A stretch of DNA of 64,000 bases from Paragemmobacter straminiformis. Its GTDB lineage: Bacteria; Pseudomonadota; Alphaproteobacteria; Rhodobacterales; Rhodobacteraceae. The translations under genes and the position numbers were made by a program. Location of the stretch: NCBI RefSeq assembly GCF_014243445.1, contig NZ_JACLQD010000004.1:186001-250000 (forward strand). The letters run 5' to 3'. Below, piece by piece: positions 35,891 through 44,844 of the stretch; within the stretch, counting starts at the first letter, position 1; the number at the start of each line of letters is the position of its first letter. The notes under the pieces were generated by a model. That model did not search any database. It saw nothing but the letters and a program-made list of their open reading frames with translations, and was not told the origin of the DNA.

Positions 35891-37176
35891 TTTGCAAGCC
35901 CCGCAAGAAAGGTGCAGAGGCGGTCGCTATAGCTGTCCGGCTGTTCGACATTGCAGACATGGCCTGCATCGGCGATCACCTCGAACCGCACATCGGGCCG
36001 CTTGGCGCTGTCCCAGATGCGACCCGCGACACTGCGGATTTCGGACGGCGGGGCCAGCCGGTCATGTTCGCCGGTCATCATCAGCACGGGCATGTCGAGA
36101 CGGCTGAAATCGAAGCGTTCGACGGGGTTGGTGAAGCAGAGAAGCGCGTCGCGATAGGTCGGGACGGGGATTGCCGACATCGACGCGAGCAAGTCCTGAC
36201 GCACGCGTTCCGACGCGCTGGGTCCGGCCAGCACCTTGACCACGGCAGGTGCGAAATCGGCAGGGGATTGGCCTGCGTTCAGCGGCACCTCGCGGCTGAC
36301 GCGGAAGGCTTCGCGCTCCTCCGGTCCCGCTTCGGACATGCCGGTGCAGCCGCCCGACAGGACCAGCCCGTCGAGCATTTCGGGGTAACGCATGGCAAAG
36401 GACGTGGCGATCCACGATCCGTAGGACAGGCCGACGAGCACAAGGCGGCGGGCACCCAGAACCTCGGCCACGCGGAGGATGTCTGCGCAGTAGTCGTCAA
36501 CGCTCGACTGGCGCGGGCCGAGCGTGCTGTCGCCATAGCCGCGCAGGTCCATCGCCGCCGAGCGGATGTGATGGCCCGCAGCGCCGAGTTGCGCCGCCCA
36601 GTTCGTGCGCCCGCCGCCGATCCCGTGCAGGAAGAGGCAAAGGCGACCGTCGCCAAGTTCCGGCGTGACAGACACGGCGAGGCGTGGCAGGTCGTCGATC
36701 AGGCGGGTGGTGACGGGGACGGGGGCAGGGCGGGGTGCCGTGGTTCCGCCCACGGGGGCGGAGGCGCCGCGCAGGGCGTCGATTCCGGCCTGATAGACCG
36801 CCCGCGTGCCATCGCAGATGTCGCGCAGCCGCGCTGCCGGAGCTTCGATCTGCGCGGTCCAGAGCACGGTGCAACCGCCGCTTTCCGACGGTGTGACCGT
36901 GACCCGCGCATCATAGGATTGCGCCCCCGCGATACCTTCCAGATGGGTATAGGCCATCACGTGGTCGCTATCGGACAGGTAGGTGCGCTGCTCGCGGTAA
37001 AGGGTCGCTTCGCCCTTGACCGTAAAGGCCCGGATCAGGCTGCCGCGCAGGTCGCGCTCTTCCCGCATCGAGGCGATCCAGGGGTGCCACGGGGCGCAAA
37101 AGTCGCGCAGCACCGACCAGACCGCCGAGGCGTCAGCCGAAACGTGCCCGTGGACCTGAACGCTGTCGCGCGGCAT
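35887..37176 (-). CDS. SRPBCC-alpha/beta hydrolase fusion (NicD-like hydrolase candidate)
   Basis: 429 residues in two parts. About 1-140 is SRPBCC/polyketide-cyclase-like (VQVHGHVSADASAVWSVLRD, then VTPSESGGCTVLWTAQIEAP). About 165-429 is an alpha/beta hydrolase: LFLHGIGGGR oxyanion segment, MDLRGYGDS, nucleophile Ser251 in GLSYGS, Asp in TGEHDRL and His in DAGHVCNVEQP. Next to a NicX-like dioxygenase, the hydrolase may act like NicD, which deformylates N-formylmaleamate; the fused SRPBCC could bind the hydrophobic substrate. ATG 37176 is 4 bases after the upstream stop; a longer frame to 37263 overlaps the upstream gene and is rejected. Confidence 0.78.
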   Translation of the reverse strand: MPRDSVQVHGHVSADASAVWSVLRDFCAPWHPWIASMREERDLRGSLIRAFTVKGEATLYREQRTYLSDSDHVMAYTHLEGIAGAQSYDARVTVTPSESGGCTVLWTAQIEAPAARLRDICDGTRAVYQAGIDALRGASAPVGGTTAPRPAPVPVTTRLIDDLPRLAVSVTPELGDGRLCLFLHGIGGGRTNWAAQLGAAGHHIRSAAMDLRGYGDSTLGPRQSSVDDYCADILRVAEVLGARRLVLVGLSYGSWIATSFAMRYPEMLDGLVLSGGCTGMSEAGPEEREAFRVSREVPLNAGQSPADFAPAVVKVLAGPSASERVRQDLLASMSAIPVPTYRDALLCFTNPVERFDFSRLDMPVLMMTGEHDRLAPPSEIRSVAGRIWDSAKRPDVRFEVIADAGHVCNVEQPDSYSDRLCTFLAGLAK

Positions 37177-37180
37177 CGGC

Positions 37181-38521
37181 TTAGCGAAGTCCCTTGAGGC
37201 TGCCCGAGTCGCCGCGCCAGAGCGAATTGCGCGCACCCCCTTCGTCACCCGGCGCGGTATCAAGCTCGTTCATCTCGTAAAGGGCCAGAACGCCGATGTA
37301 GTCTTCCATGATTTCCGAGGTGTATGGCAGCATCAACGCCCCGCAGCGGCTGTCGCGATACATCCGCTCGAGAGGAAGGGACTTCAGCATCGACTGCCCG
37401 CCACAGGTGCGGATGGCGAGCGCCGTCATCTCTTGCGCGCCTTCCATCACGTTGTATTGCGCGGCATACATGCGCATCACCTCGGCCTTCGTGGGCATGC
37501 CCTTGGCTTCGGAAAACGCCTGCCACCACAGCGCCCGCATGTTGGCGAGACGGGCATACATCTTGCTGACCGCCACCCGCTTCGTGGCATACATCCGCCG
37601 GTCGATGGGCGGCTGACCGGGAACCTGCCCCTTGAGGTAGGCAATGGTGAAATCATAGGCCCCCTGCGCCACGCCCATATAGGTGGGCGACAGTGTCGCC
37701 ATCATGTGCGGCCAGTTGGGCAGCGTCTTGCCGAAGATGCCACGCGGCATCAGAAGATCATCCTTTGTGACGAAGACATCCTTCAGGATCAGGTCGCGGC
37801 TGTTGGTGCCACGCATCCCGAGCGGGTCCCACTCGCCCTTCACCGTCAAACCGACCGAGTTCTTGTGGACCACGAACAGCATCGTGTCCTCGTGTCGCGG
37901 CTCCACTCCTTCGAACACCTCGGTGCAGACGATGGTGTAATAATCGCAATAGCCCGCCAGAGACGCGAATTTCTTGAAGCCGTTGATCCGCCAGCCACCT
38001 TCGACGGCGCGGCACTGGGTCTGGTTGGGCTTCGACGTCCAGTTCTGACCGCCTTCCGAAATCGGCTGCGAATAGATCGCCCGTTCCTTCATCGCGCGGG
38101 TGAACTGCCGCGCCCGCAGGGGGAAAAATTCGGCCTTTTCCTCGGGCGTCAGGTTCGGCATGTCATACATGAAGCGCGACCATGCCATTGACGAATTGTG
38201 CATGTTGAAGGTCAGCGCGGTCGCCCCGCAATACTTGGCGATTTCGGCCCCGACCATGGCGTATTCGCCCATGGAAAAGCCCCAGCCGCCGAATTCCTCG
38301 GGGATGGACAGGCCAAGGAAACCCGCTTCGGCCAGATCGCGATAGTTTGCCGTGGGGAAGGACGCCTCGTCATCCACAGCCTTGGCGCGGGCGGCAAAGA
38401 CCGGCCCCATTTCGTTGATCTTCGCCATCGCCGTCGCCACCTCTGGCCGCACGCGGGACATATCGTAGTAATCCGCAGGCGCGCTCACGGGCATCGCGGT
38501 GACGGGGGTCTGGACGTTCAT
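37181..38521 (-). CDS. acyl-CoA dehydrogenase-fold flavoprotein, catalytic Glu absent
   Basis: 446 residues with acyl-CoA dehydrogenase architecture: an N-terminal helical domain (YRDLAEAGFLGLSIPEEFGG), a mid beta-domain (WRINGFKKFASLAGYCDYY and LGMRGTNSRDLILKDVFV) and a C-terminal helical bundle (RTCGGQSMLKSLPLERMYRD). Where chain-length dehydrogenases have the catalytic Glu before the TSxI segment (YEGTSQI-like), this one has LPYTSEI. It is therefore probably not a beta-oxidation enzyme but a group-D-type flavin monooxygenase or a related oxidase, using reduced flavin from the reductase of this operon. ATG 38521 overlaps the upstream stop (ATGA). Confidence 0.78.
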   Translation of the reverse strand: MNVQTPVTAMPVSAPADYYDMSRVRPEVATAMAKINEMGPVFAARAKAVDDEASFPTANYRDLAEAGFLGLSIPEEFGGWGFSMGEYAMVGAEIAKYCGATALTFNMHNSSMAWSRFMYDMPNLTPEEKAEFFPLRARQFTRAMKERAIYSQPISEGGQNWTSKPNQTQCRAVEGGWRINGFKKFASLAGYCDYYTIVCTEVFEGVEPRHEDTMLFVVHKNSVGLTVKGEWDPLGMRGTNSRDLILKDVFVTKDDLLMPRGIFGKTLPNWPHMMATLSPTYMGVAQGAYDFTIAYLKGQVPGQPPIDRRMYATKRVAVSKMYARLANMRALWWQAFSEAKGMPTKAEVMRMYAAQYNVMEGAQEMTALAIRTCGGQSMLKSLPLERMYRDSRCGALMLPYTSEIMEDYIGVLALYEMNELDTAPGDEGGARNSLWRGDSGSLKGLR

Positions 38522-39570
38522 GGGGCAAGCTTTCCCTGCAAAACGCCGTCTTTCACGACGACGCGCCCGTCGAGGGCTATGGTGCAATTCCGCATCGGAA
38601 GGTCGAAATGGCCGAGTGTGTAGCGGCCTGCATACTGGTTTGCTCCGGTCGACCACAGGAACGAACCCGCAATGGCGCGGAACTCGACCGCCTGCATGTC
38701 GCGCTTGTCATACATGGTGGCCGAAACCCATTTCGCGCCGTGGTTCATGCCCCAGCCGACATGGGACATGCCAAAGGCGTTCCGGTCGGCCCACGCCTCC
38801 ATGTATTCGCGCAAGTGCAGGGCATCGATGCCGTCGCCGCCGATCTTCGTGACGAAATCGTTCTCGATGGTGAAGTCGATGCGGCTGGTCAGGAAGGTCT
38901 TGAACGTCAGGTTCATGTCGCCCACGTCCATCACGATCCGCCCGTTCACAGCATCCTTGCCGGGGAAGGCAAGGCAAAGGCCGCCCGGCCAATGTGCCAC
39001 CGCGCCCGGCGTGGTGCCGAAGCCTGCCGTCCCGCCGCAGGGCGCGCCGCGCAGATCGACCGTCAGGTCGGTTCCGGCCTTGGATGTCACCCGCATCTCG
39101 GACGCTTCGCGCAGCATCTGGATGCCGATCTGGAGTCTGACGTTGTCCTCGGCCTTCGGCTCGGTCCGTTCGAGGATTTCAGGATGTTCGTTGGTGATGA
39201 CCAGAAGCCGCGTGCGCCCCGCCTCTTCGATCTCGGGCCATTCGGGGGCGTGGATTATGCCTTCGACCGTGCAATCGACGATCACATCGACCAGCTTGAG
39301 GGCCTCGATCACGGCGCGGTTTCCGGCGATGGCCCAACTCGTGCCCGTCGATTTGACCGGAACGGGCGCGGCCTGCGGCGGGGTCGGCATCTGGATCATG
39401 CAGAATTCCGCGCCGAGGTCATAAGCCGAAAGTTCGCACAGATGCACCAGCACCGGCCGCGATTGCGTCTCGGACAGGATCGCGATCCGCGTTCCCGCGC
39501 CGATCCCGTTCAGCGTGAAGACACGCCGAAAGGCGGCAAGCCATTTGCCTTCGATGCGCTCTTGAAGCAT
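38518..39570 (-). CDS. 2,5-dihydroxypyridine 5,6-dioxygenase-like protein (NicX/M29 superfamily)
   Basis: 350 residues, the usual NicX length. Long colinear similarity to NicX from memory: SKAGTDLTVDLRG, HWPGGLCLAFPG, GRIVMDVGDMNLTFK, MSHVGWGMNHGAKW, LWSTGAN, HFDLPMRNC. His270, Ser307, His321 and Asp323 match the NicX metal/active-site set (His265, Ser302, His318, Asp320). NicX opens 2,5-dihydroxypyridine to N-formylmaleamate with Fe(II) and O2. It is first in the minus-strand operon, with AGGGA upstream of ATG 39570. The exact ring substrate may differ, since the rest of the operon is unlike nic clusters. Cytoplasmic. Confidence 0.82.
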   Translation of the reverse strand: MLQERIEGKWLAAFRRVFTLNGIGAGTRIAILSETQSRPVLVHLCELSAYDLGAEFCMIQMPTPPQAAPVPVKSTGTSWAIAGNRAVIEALKLVDVIVDCTVEGIIHAPEWPEIEEAGRTRLLVITNEHPEILERTEPKAEDNVRLQIGIQMLREASEMRVTSKAGTDLTVDLRGAPCGGTAGFGTTPGAVAHWPGGLCLAFPGKDAVNGRIVMDVGDMNLTFKTFLTSRIDFTIENDFVTKIGGDGIDALHLREYMEAWADRNAFGMSHVGWGMNHGAKWVSATMYDKRDMQAVEFRAIAGSFLWSTGANQYAGRYTLGHFDLPMRNCTIALDGRVVVKDGVLQGKLAP

Positions 39571-39591
39571 CGGAACATCCCTGTGTGAACG

Positions 39592-39625
39592 ATTCGCTTG
39601 TGCGAATTCTTAACTCTGTAGTTAA
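39592..39625 (-). promoter_or_regulatory. tandem 6-4-6 palindromes upstream of NicX-like gene
   Basis: Two perfect palindromes lie 22-55 bp upstream of the ATG: ATTCGC-TTGT-GCGAAT (39592-39607) and TTAACT-CTGT-AGTTAA (39610-39625), centres 18 bp apart. They sit in the AT-rich promoter region of the NicX operon. They are the best candidate operators in the window, presumably for the operon's own TetR; having different half-sites, they may bind two different proteins. Confidence 0.55.
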
Positions 39626-39869
39626 GGTTTTCGTTTCGACGGCATTCTGTCAACGAATTTTTTTTGCAATCAAAATCAGATACTTGCCTTGCGCCAAGTT
39701 CAAATTAAGGACCGGCGAGTGCGACACGGAAACGCACGGTCGTGCAGGAACAAGACTTTCGCGACAAATGGAGTGCGACTGTCCGCCCTCTGCCGATCGT
39801 GTTGCAAAACTCTCTTGCGGGCCGGTTTTGCTGCTGGTTCACTTCCTGTCATGACCGCGAGGTGCTGGC

Positions 39870-40076
39870 ATGATGGGATCGTGGCAGGTCGCACAAGGCG
39901 CGCTGTTCTACGAGTTCTCGCTTGAGGATCATGTCCCGCAGGATCCCCTGACCCGCGCGATTGACCGCTTTGTCGACCTCGGCGGCATCCGTCAGCATTT
40001 GGCCCCGTTCTACAGCACTACTGGCAGGCCGTCGGTCGACCCTGAACTGATGATCCGCATGCTGCTGATCGGCTAT
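39870..40076 (+). pseudogene. truncated IS1182-type transposase, N-terminal fragment
   Basis: About 70 residues (ALFYEFSLEDHVPQDPLTRA, IDRFVDLGGIRQHLAPFYS, STTGRPSVDPELMIRMLLIGY) match the start of IS1182-family transposases, which are normally over 400 residues. Similarity stops at about 40076, where the frame soon meets a stop and a second IS remnant begins on the other strand. Not functional. The 300 bases to its left (39571-39869) hold the NicX operon promoter and otherwise no gene. Confidence 0.75.
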
Positions 40077-40200
40077 CCTCGCACCGTGATCTGATGCACT
40101 GCGTCCCGCTTGAACTCGTCGCTGCAATTGCTCGTCCCCATGTCGGCCTCCTAGCCTCAAAATTGGGGGGCAAAGCGTCTACAAATCTAGGGGCACCTCA
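40073..40200 (-). mobile_element. IS3-family 5' remnant (orfA start plus terminal repeat)
   Basis: On the minus strand a 22-residue frame from ATG 40141 (MGTSNCSDEFKRDAVHQITV then RG-stop) is the conserved N-terminus of IS3-family OrfA. Upstream is an IS-end-like stretch, 40176-40200, beginning TGAGGTGCCCC on the minus strand. The fragment joins the IS1182 remnant at about 40073-40080, so two IS scars abut. The remaining sequence to 40408 shows no gene. Confidence 0.7.
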
Positions 40201-40408
40201 GTTTGGCGCGTCTGCCAGACCTGCGCCAGGCTTGGTCAGATGTATTCGTTTGCGGCCTATGAACGATCGGCTGTTATGACGTGTGGGTGCGCTTCCTGGT
40301 TCTGGTACGCAGTTCGTTCACGCCGGTAGCCTACAAATCATATGTGGGGGACTGGTCGAAGCTCAGAAGCCGAAAGACCAGCAATATCAAGATGTTGAAT
40401 ATGGGAAA

Positions 40409-40483
<75 letters not shown>

Positions 40484-40739
40484 GCCGGTGCCGTGGCTGG
40501 TGGCCCGCTGGCGTGGCGGGTGATTAGACGTAATCGAAAACGGGTGCAAGAGAAAAACCGACCCGATTTCCTGCGGCCTTCGCAGGCGGGGTCTGGCAGG
40601 GTTGGCGCGGCTCAGGGGGCGAGACTGGAGGCGGGGCAGGGGGCGGTCGGTTTGCGCCCCGCGGGTGCCTTAGCCGGGACAAGCGGGCTGCGGGCCATGC
40701 AATCTGGACCCGCTTTGCACCTTCGTATAGAGGGAGGAC

Positions 40740-40919
40740 ATGAACCCGAAACCCGACGATGCAAAGCCCGCAAAGCCCGCGCGTCCGGCCGCAAAACCGA
40801 CGCGGCAGGACCGGCTCAAGGCCGCGCTCAAGGCCAATATGGCGCGGCGCAAGGCGCAGGCGCGGGCCAAGGGGGCAGGGGACGGGGCCGTCCGTGACGG
40901 TGAAATTGGGACCGAGTAG
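40740..40919 (+). CDS. small basic conserved hypothetical protein upstream of murA
   Basis: 59 residues, rich in Lys, Arg, Ala and Pro: a Pro/Ala/Lys N-terminal half (KPAKPARPAAKPTRQDRL) and a helical basic middle (KAALKANMARRKAQARAKG). AGGGAGGAC lies immediately before the ATG. It ends 12 bp before murA and is probably co-transcribed. I recall similar short basic proteins at this place in Rhodobacterales. No domain or function is recognised. Confidence 0.75.
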   Translation: MNPKPDDAKPAKPARPAAKPTRQDRLKAALKANMARRKAQARAKGAGDGAVRDGEIGTE

Positions 40920-40931
40920 GGACAGGCGGCA

Positions 40932-42203
40932 ATGGATTCGATTTTGGTCAAGGGCAATGGCGCGTTGAACGGGGTGATCCCGATCGCGGGGGCCAAGAAT
41001 GCCTGTCTGACGCTGATGCCCGCGACGCTTCTGTCGGAAGAGCCGCTCACCCTGACCAACGCGCCGCGCCTGTCGGACATCCGCACCATGACGCAGCTTC
41101 TGCAATCGCTGGGTGCCGAGGTGGCAAGCCTGCAGGACGGTCTGGTGCTGGCCATGTCCTCGCATACGATCTCGAACCACACGGCCGATTACGACATCGT
41201 CCGCAAGATGCGGGCCTCGATCCTCGTCCTCGGGCCGATGCTGGCGCGGGACGGCCATGCGGTCGTTTCGCTTCCGGGCGGATGCGCCATCGGGGCACGG
41301 CCGGTGGACCTGCACCTGAAAGCCTTCGAGGCGATGGGGGCCGAGCTTGACCTGCGCGACGGCTATGTCCATGCCAAAGCCCCCGGCGGGCGGCTGAAGG
41401 GTGCTGTCGTCGAATTCCCCTTCGTCTCGGTCGGGGCCACCGAGAATGCGCTGATGGCGGCCACGCTTGCCAAAGGCACGACCGTCATAAAGAACGCCGC
41501 GCGCGAGCCTGAAATCGTCGATCTTGCGCGCTGCCTGCAAAAGATGGGCGCCCAGATCGAGGGCGAGGGAACGTCGACCATCACCATCCAGGGGGTAGAC
41601 CGCCTGCACGGCGCGACCCATCCCGTGGTGACCGACCGTATCGAGCTGGGAACCTATATGCTGGTTCCGGCGATTTGCGGGGGCGAGGTTGAACTTCTTG
41701 GCGGGCGCATCGATCTTGTCGGCGCCTTTGCCGAGAAGCTGGACGAATCCGGCATTTCGGTCACGGAAACCGCGCGGGGGCTGAAAGTCTCGCGCAGGAA
41801 CGGGCGGGTCAAGGCGGTGAACGTGACGACCGAACCTTTCCCCGGCTTCCCGACCGATCTTCAGGCGCAGATGATGGCGCTGCTTTGCACCGCTGACGGG
41901 GTTTCCGTGCTGGAAGAGAAGATTTTCGAGAACCGTTTCATGCATGCCCCCGAGCTGATCCGCATGGGCGCGAAGATCGACGTTCACGGCGGCACGGCCA
42001 AGGTGACGGGCGTGTCCAAGCTGAAAGGGGCGCCGGTCATGGCGACCGACCTGCGCGCCAGCGTCAGCCTGATCCTTGCCGGATTGGCTGCCGAGGGGGA
42101 AACGCTGGTGAACCGCGTCTACCACCTTGACCGTGGATATGAACGGGTCGAGGAAAAGCTTTCGGCCTGCGGGGCCAAGATCGAACGGATCAAGGGCAAC
42201 TGA
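40932..42203 (+). CDS. murA: UDP-N-acetylglucosamine 1-carboxyvinyltransferase
   Basis: 423 residues; the first committed step of peptidoglycan synthesis, transferring enolpyruvate from PEP to UDP-GlcNAc in the cytoplasm. N-terminal [19 protein letters not shown] carries the conserved Lys-Asn, and Cys118 in [15 protein letters not shown] is the PEP-binding, fosfomycin-target cysteine; RHD-type end is [23 protein letters not shown]. Full length. The stop overlaps the DUF2948 start (TGATG). Cys is present, so fosfomycin sensitivity at target level is expected. Confidence 0.97.
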   Translation: MDSILVKGNGALNGVIPIAGAKNACLTLMPATLLSEEPLTLTNAPRLSDIRTMTQLLQSLGAEVASLQDGLVLAMSSHTISNHTADYDIVRKMRASILVLGPMLARDGHAVVSLPGGCAIGARPVDLHLKAFEAMGAELDLRDGYVHAKAPGGRLKGAVVEFPFVSVGATENALMAATLAKGTTVIKNAAREPEIVDLARCLQKMGAQIEGEGTSTITIQGVDRLHGATHPVVTDRIELGTYMLVPAICGGEVELLGGRIDLVGAFAEKLDESGISVTETARGLKVSRRNGRVKAVNVTTEPFPGFPTDLQAQMMALLCTADGVSVLEEKIFENRFMHAPELIRMGAKIDVHGGTAKVTGVSKLKGAPVMATDLRASVSLILAGLAAEGETLVNRVYHLDRGYERVEEKLSACGAKIERIKGN

Positions 42204-42679
42204 TGGCAGATGCACGCTTCGAGGATGGCGACGAAACCCCGCTGCGCCTTCGGGCCGAGGGGCCGGAGGATCTGTCCGTCATCTCGGCGCTGGTGCAGGA
42301 TGCGGTCTTTTCCGCCGCCGACATGGCATGGCAGGCGAAACGGCATCGCTTCGCCCTCTTGCTGAACCGCTTCCGCTGGGAGGACCGCAAGGCCGCCGAA
42401 ACGGCGGGGCGCGGCTATGAACGGGTGCGCACACTGCTTGTCGTCGAGGATGTGCAAGCCGTGCGTTCGCTGGGCTTTGACCGTGGCGACAAGGATCTCG
42501 TGCTGTCGCTCCTGTCGCTCGACTGGGCCGCGGGCGAGGATGGAACGGGCCGCCTGACGCTTGTTCTTGCGGGTGACGGTGCCGTGGCACTCGAGGTCGA
42601 GGCGCTGGACGTCGCCTTGCAGGATGTGACGCGCCCCTATCTTGCCCCTTCGGGCAAGGTGCCGCGGCACGAAGACTAA
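42203..42679 (+). CDS. DUF2948 family protein
   Basis: 158 residues of the alphaproteobacterial DUF2948 family ([49 protein letters not shown] end). No enzyme motif or membrane segment. Its one-base overlap with murA is a common arrangement in this order and hints at a cell-envelope or growth-linked role, but the function is unknown. A strong terminator follows directly. Confidence 0.88.
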   Translation: MADARFEDGDETPLRLRAEGPEDLSVISALVQDAVFSAADMAWQAKRHRFALLLNRFRWEDRKAAETAGRGYERVRTLLVVEDVQAVRSLGFDRGDKDLVLSLLSLDWAAGEDGTGRLTLVLAGDGAVALEVEALDVALQDVTRPYLAPSGKVPRHED

Positions 42680-42703
42680 GGGGGGCTTTCCGCCCCCCTT
42701 CTT
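42680..42703 (+). terminator. intrinsic terminator after murA-DUF2948
   Basis: GGGGGGC-TTTCC-GCCCCCC hairpin immediately after the TAA stop, followed by TTCTT. It ends the small-basic-protein/murA/DUF2948 transcript. The same hairpin sequence recurs at 51776 and inverted at 51912. Confidence 0.8.
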
Positions 42704-42723
42704 GGCCGTTCCGGCCAATTCAT

Positions 42724-42753
42724 CCCCCCGAGAGTATTTGCGCAAGGCTGAAG
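42724..42753 (+). repeat. intergenic repeat, CCCCCCGAGAGTATTT type, copy 1
   Basis: A 30-bp element beginning CCCCCCGAGAGTATTTGC and ending AAGGCTGAAG. Related copies lie at 51812-51840 (same orientation) and 51860-51889 (inverted), each next to the same G/C hairpin. I recall such sequences being widespread in Rhodobacteraceae intergenic DNA; their role is unknown. Confidence 0.75.
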
Positions 42754-42894
42754 CAGCGCAGGGCGGTGCCTGTGCAGGTCCGGCGGTCTTCGCGCCGGAA
42801 TTCATGGCCCGAGGCTTGCCTTCGGCTTGACTTCGCCCCTGTCAAAGGGTGTATCGGCGGCGACCACGTTTTCGCCTCGCAAAGGGGATCATCC

Positions 42895-44676
42895 ATGCAC
42901 GCCTATCGCAGCCATACCTGCGCCGACCTCAACACCGCCCATGTGGGCCAGACGGTCCGTCTTTCGGGCTGGGTCCATCGCGTGCGCGACCACGGCGGCG
43001 TGCTGTTCATCGACCTGCGCGACCACTACGGCATCACCCAGGTGCTGGCCGACAGCGACAGCCCCGCCTTTGCCGAGATCGAGAAGGTCCGCGCCGAATG
43101 GGTCATCCGCATCGACGGGCGCGTCAAGGCCCGCGATGCCGCGCTGGTGAACCCCAAGATCCCGACAGGCGAGGTCGAGGTCTACGCCACCGGCCTGACC
43201 GTGCTTGGCGCGTCCGAGGAATTGCCGATGCCCGTCTTCGGCGAGGTGGACTATCCCGAGGAAACGCGCCTGACCTACCGCTTCCTCGACCTGCGCCGCG
43301 AGAAACTGCACCGCAACATGATGCTGCGCTCGAATGTCGTGCGCTCGCTTCGCAACCGCATGTGGGATCAGGGGTTCAACGAATTCCAGACGCCGATCAT
43401 CACCGCCTCGAGCCCCGAAGGCGCGCGCGACTTCCTCGTGCCGTCGCGTCTGCATCCGGGCAAGTTCTACGCCCTGCCGCAGGCGCCGCAGCAGTTCAAG
43501 CAGCTGATCATGGTGTCGGGCTTCGACCGCTATTTCCAGATCGCCCCCTGCTTCCGTGACGAGGACCCGCGCGCCGACCGTTCGCCCACCGACTTCTACC
43601 AGCTCGATGTCGAGATGAGCTTTGTCGAGCAGGAAGACATCTTCGCCGCCGTCCAGCCGGTGATTCAGGGCGTGTTCGAGGAATTCGGCAATGGCCGCAA
43701 GGTCGACGCGCAGTGGCCGCGTATCGCCTATCGCGACTCGCTCCTGTGGTATGGCAGCGACAAGCCGGACCTGCGCAACCCGATCAAGATGCAGATCGTG
43801 TCCGAACATTTCCGCGGGTCGGGCTTTGCGGTTTTCGCCAAGCTGCTGGAAAACGAAGGCACCGAGGTTCGCGCCATCCCCGCACCCACGGGCGGCAGCC
43901 GCAAGTTCTGCGACCGCATGAACGCCTTTGCCCAGAAAGAGGGCCTGCCGGGCATGGGCTACATCTTCTGGCGCGAGGCCGAGGATGGCTCGGGCATGGA
44001 AGCCGCCGGCCCGCTTGCCAAGAACATCGGCCCCGAGCGCACCGAAGCGATCCGCACCCAGCTTGGTCTGGGCCTTGGCGATGCGGCCTTTTTCCTTGGC
44101 GGCAAGCCCGAGCAGTTCGAAAGCGTGGCAGGCCGCGCGCGCAACGAGATCGGGCGCGAGCTTGGCCTGTGCGAGACGGATACCTTCCGCTTTGCGTGGA
44201 TCGTCGATTTCCCGATGTACGAAAAGACCGACGACGGGAAAATCGACTTCTCCCACAACCCCTTCTCCATGCCGCAGGGCGGGATGGAGGCGCTGATGGG
44301 CGATCCGCTGAAAGTCTACGCTTACCAGTACGACCTTGCCTGCAACGGCTACGAACTGATTTCGGGCGGCATCCGCAACCACAAGCCCGAGATCATGTAC
44401 AAGGCCTTCGAGCTGGCGGGCTATCCGAACTCCGAGGTGGACAAGCGTTTTGGCGGCATGGTCAAGGCGTTCAAATACGGCGCACCGCCGCACGGGGGCT
44501 GCGCGATGGGAATCGACCGCGCCGTGATGCTGCTGGCCGACGAGCAGAACATCCGCGAGGTCATCATGTTCCCGATGAACCAGCGCGCCGAGGACCTGCT
44601 GATGGGCGCGCCGAGCGAGCCTTTGAACGAGCAGCTGCGCGAATTGCGGCTGCGGGTCGTGCCGAAGGACCAGTGA
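42895..44676 (+). CDS. aspS: aspartyl-tRNA synthetase (probably non-discriminating)
   Basis: 593-residue class II synthetase. OB-fold anticodon domain at the N-terminus ([19 protein letters not shown]), motif 2 [19 protein letters not shown], the bacterial GAD insert (~290-420), and motif 3 ending [18 protein letters not shown]. Length is typical of bacterial AspS. Alphaproteobacterial AspRS often charges tRNA-Asn too; that is family knowledge, not readable here. ATG 42895 has AAAGGGGA upstream. A terminator follows at 44701. Confidence 0.97.
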   Translation: MHAYRSHTCADLNTAHVGQTVRLSGWVHRVRDHGGVLFIDLRDHYGITQVLADSDSPAFAEIEKVRAEWVIRIDGRVKARDAALVNPKIPTGEVEVYATGLTVLGASEELPMPVFGEVDYPEETRLTYRFLDLRREKLHRNMMLRSNVVRSLRNRMWDQGFNEFQTPIITASSPEGARDFLVPSRLHPGKFYALPQAPQQFKQLIMVSGFDRYFQIAPCFRDEDPRADRSPTDFYQLDVEMSFVEQEDIFAAVQPVIQGVFEEFGNGRKVDAQWPRIAYRDSLLWYGSDKPDLRNPIKMQIVSEHFRGSGFAVFAKLLENEGTEVRAIPAPTGGSRKFCDRMNAFAQKEGLPGMGYIFWREAEDGSGMEAAGPLAKNIGPERTEAIRTQLGLGLGDAAFFLGGKPEQFESVAGRARNEIGRELGLCETDTFRFAWIVDFPMYEKTDDGKIDFSHNPFSMPQGGMEALMGDPLKVYAYQYDLACNGYELISGGIRNHKPEIMYKAFELAGYPNSEVDKRFGGMVKAFKYGAPPHGGCAMGIDRAVMLLADEQNIREVIMFPMNQRAEDLLMGAPSEPLNEQLRELRLRVVPKDQ

Positions 44677-44700
44677 AGCGGCGTTCGGACGTATCGGACG

Positions 44701-44722
44701 GGGGGGCTTTGGCCCCCCTTTT
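44701..44722 (+). terminator. intrinsic terminator of aspS
   Basis: GGGGGGC-TTTG-GCCCCCC hairpin followed by TTTT, 24 bp after the aspS stop. A standard rho-independent terminator. Confidence 0.85.
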
Positions 44723-44844
44723 CATTTTCACCGCACGGCGCGCCCCTGTGCGGGCGGGCTTTTCGCGTTTTGCGCCAAGGTCGGCTTGCGCTGGGCACCT
44801 GCGGCTACGATAGTCGGGCAACGCGGTATTTCGGAGAGACGGAC

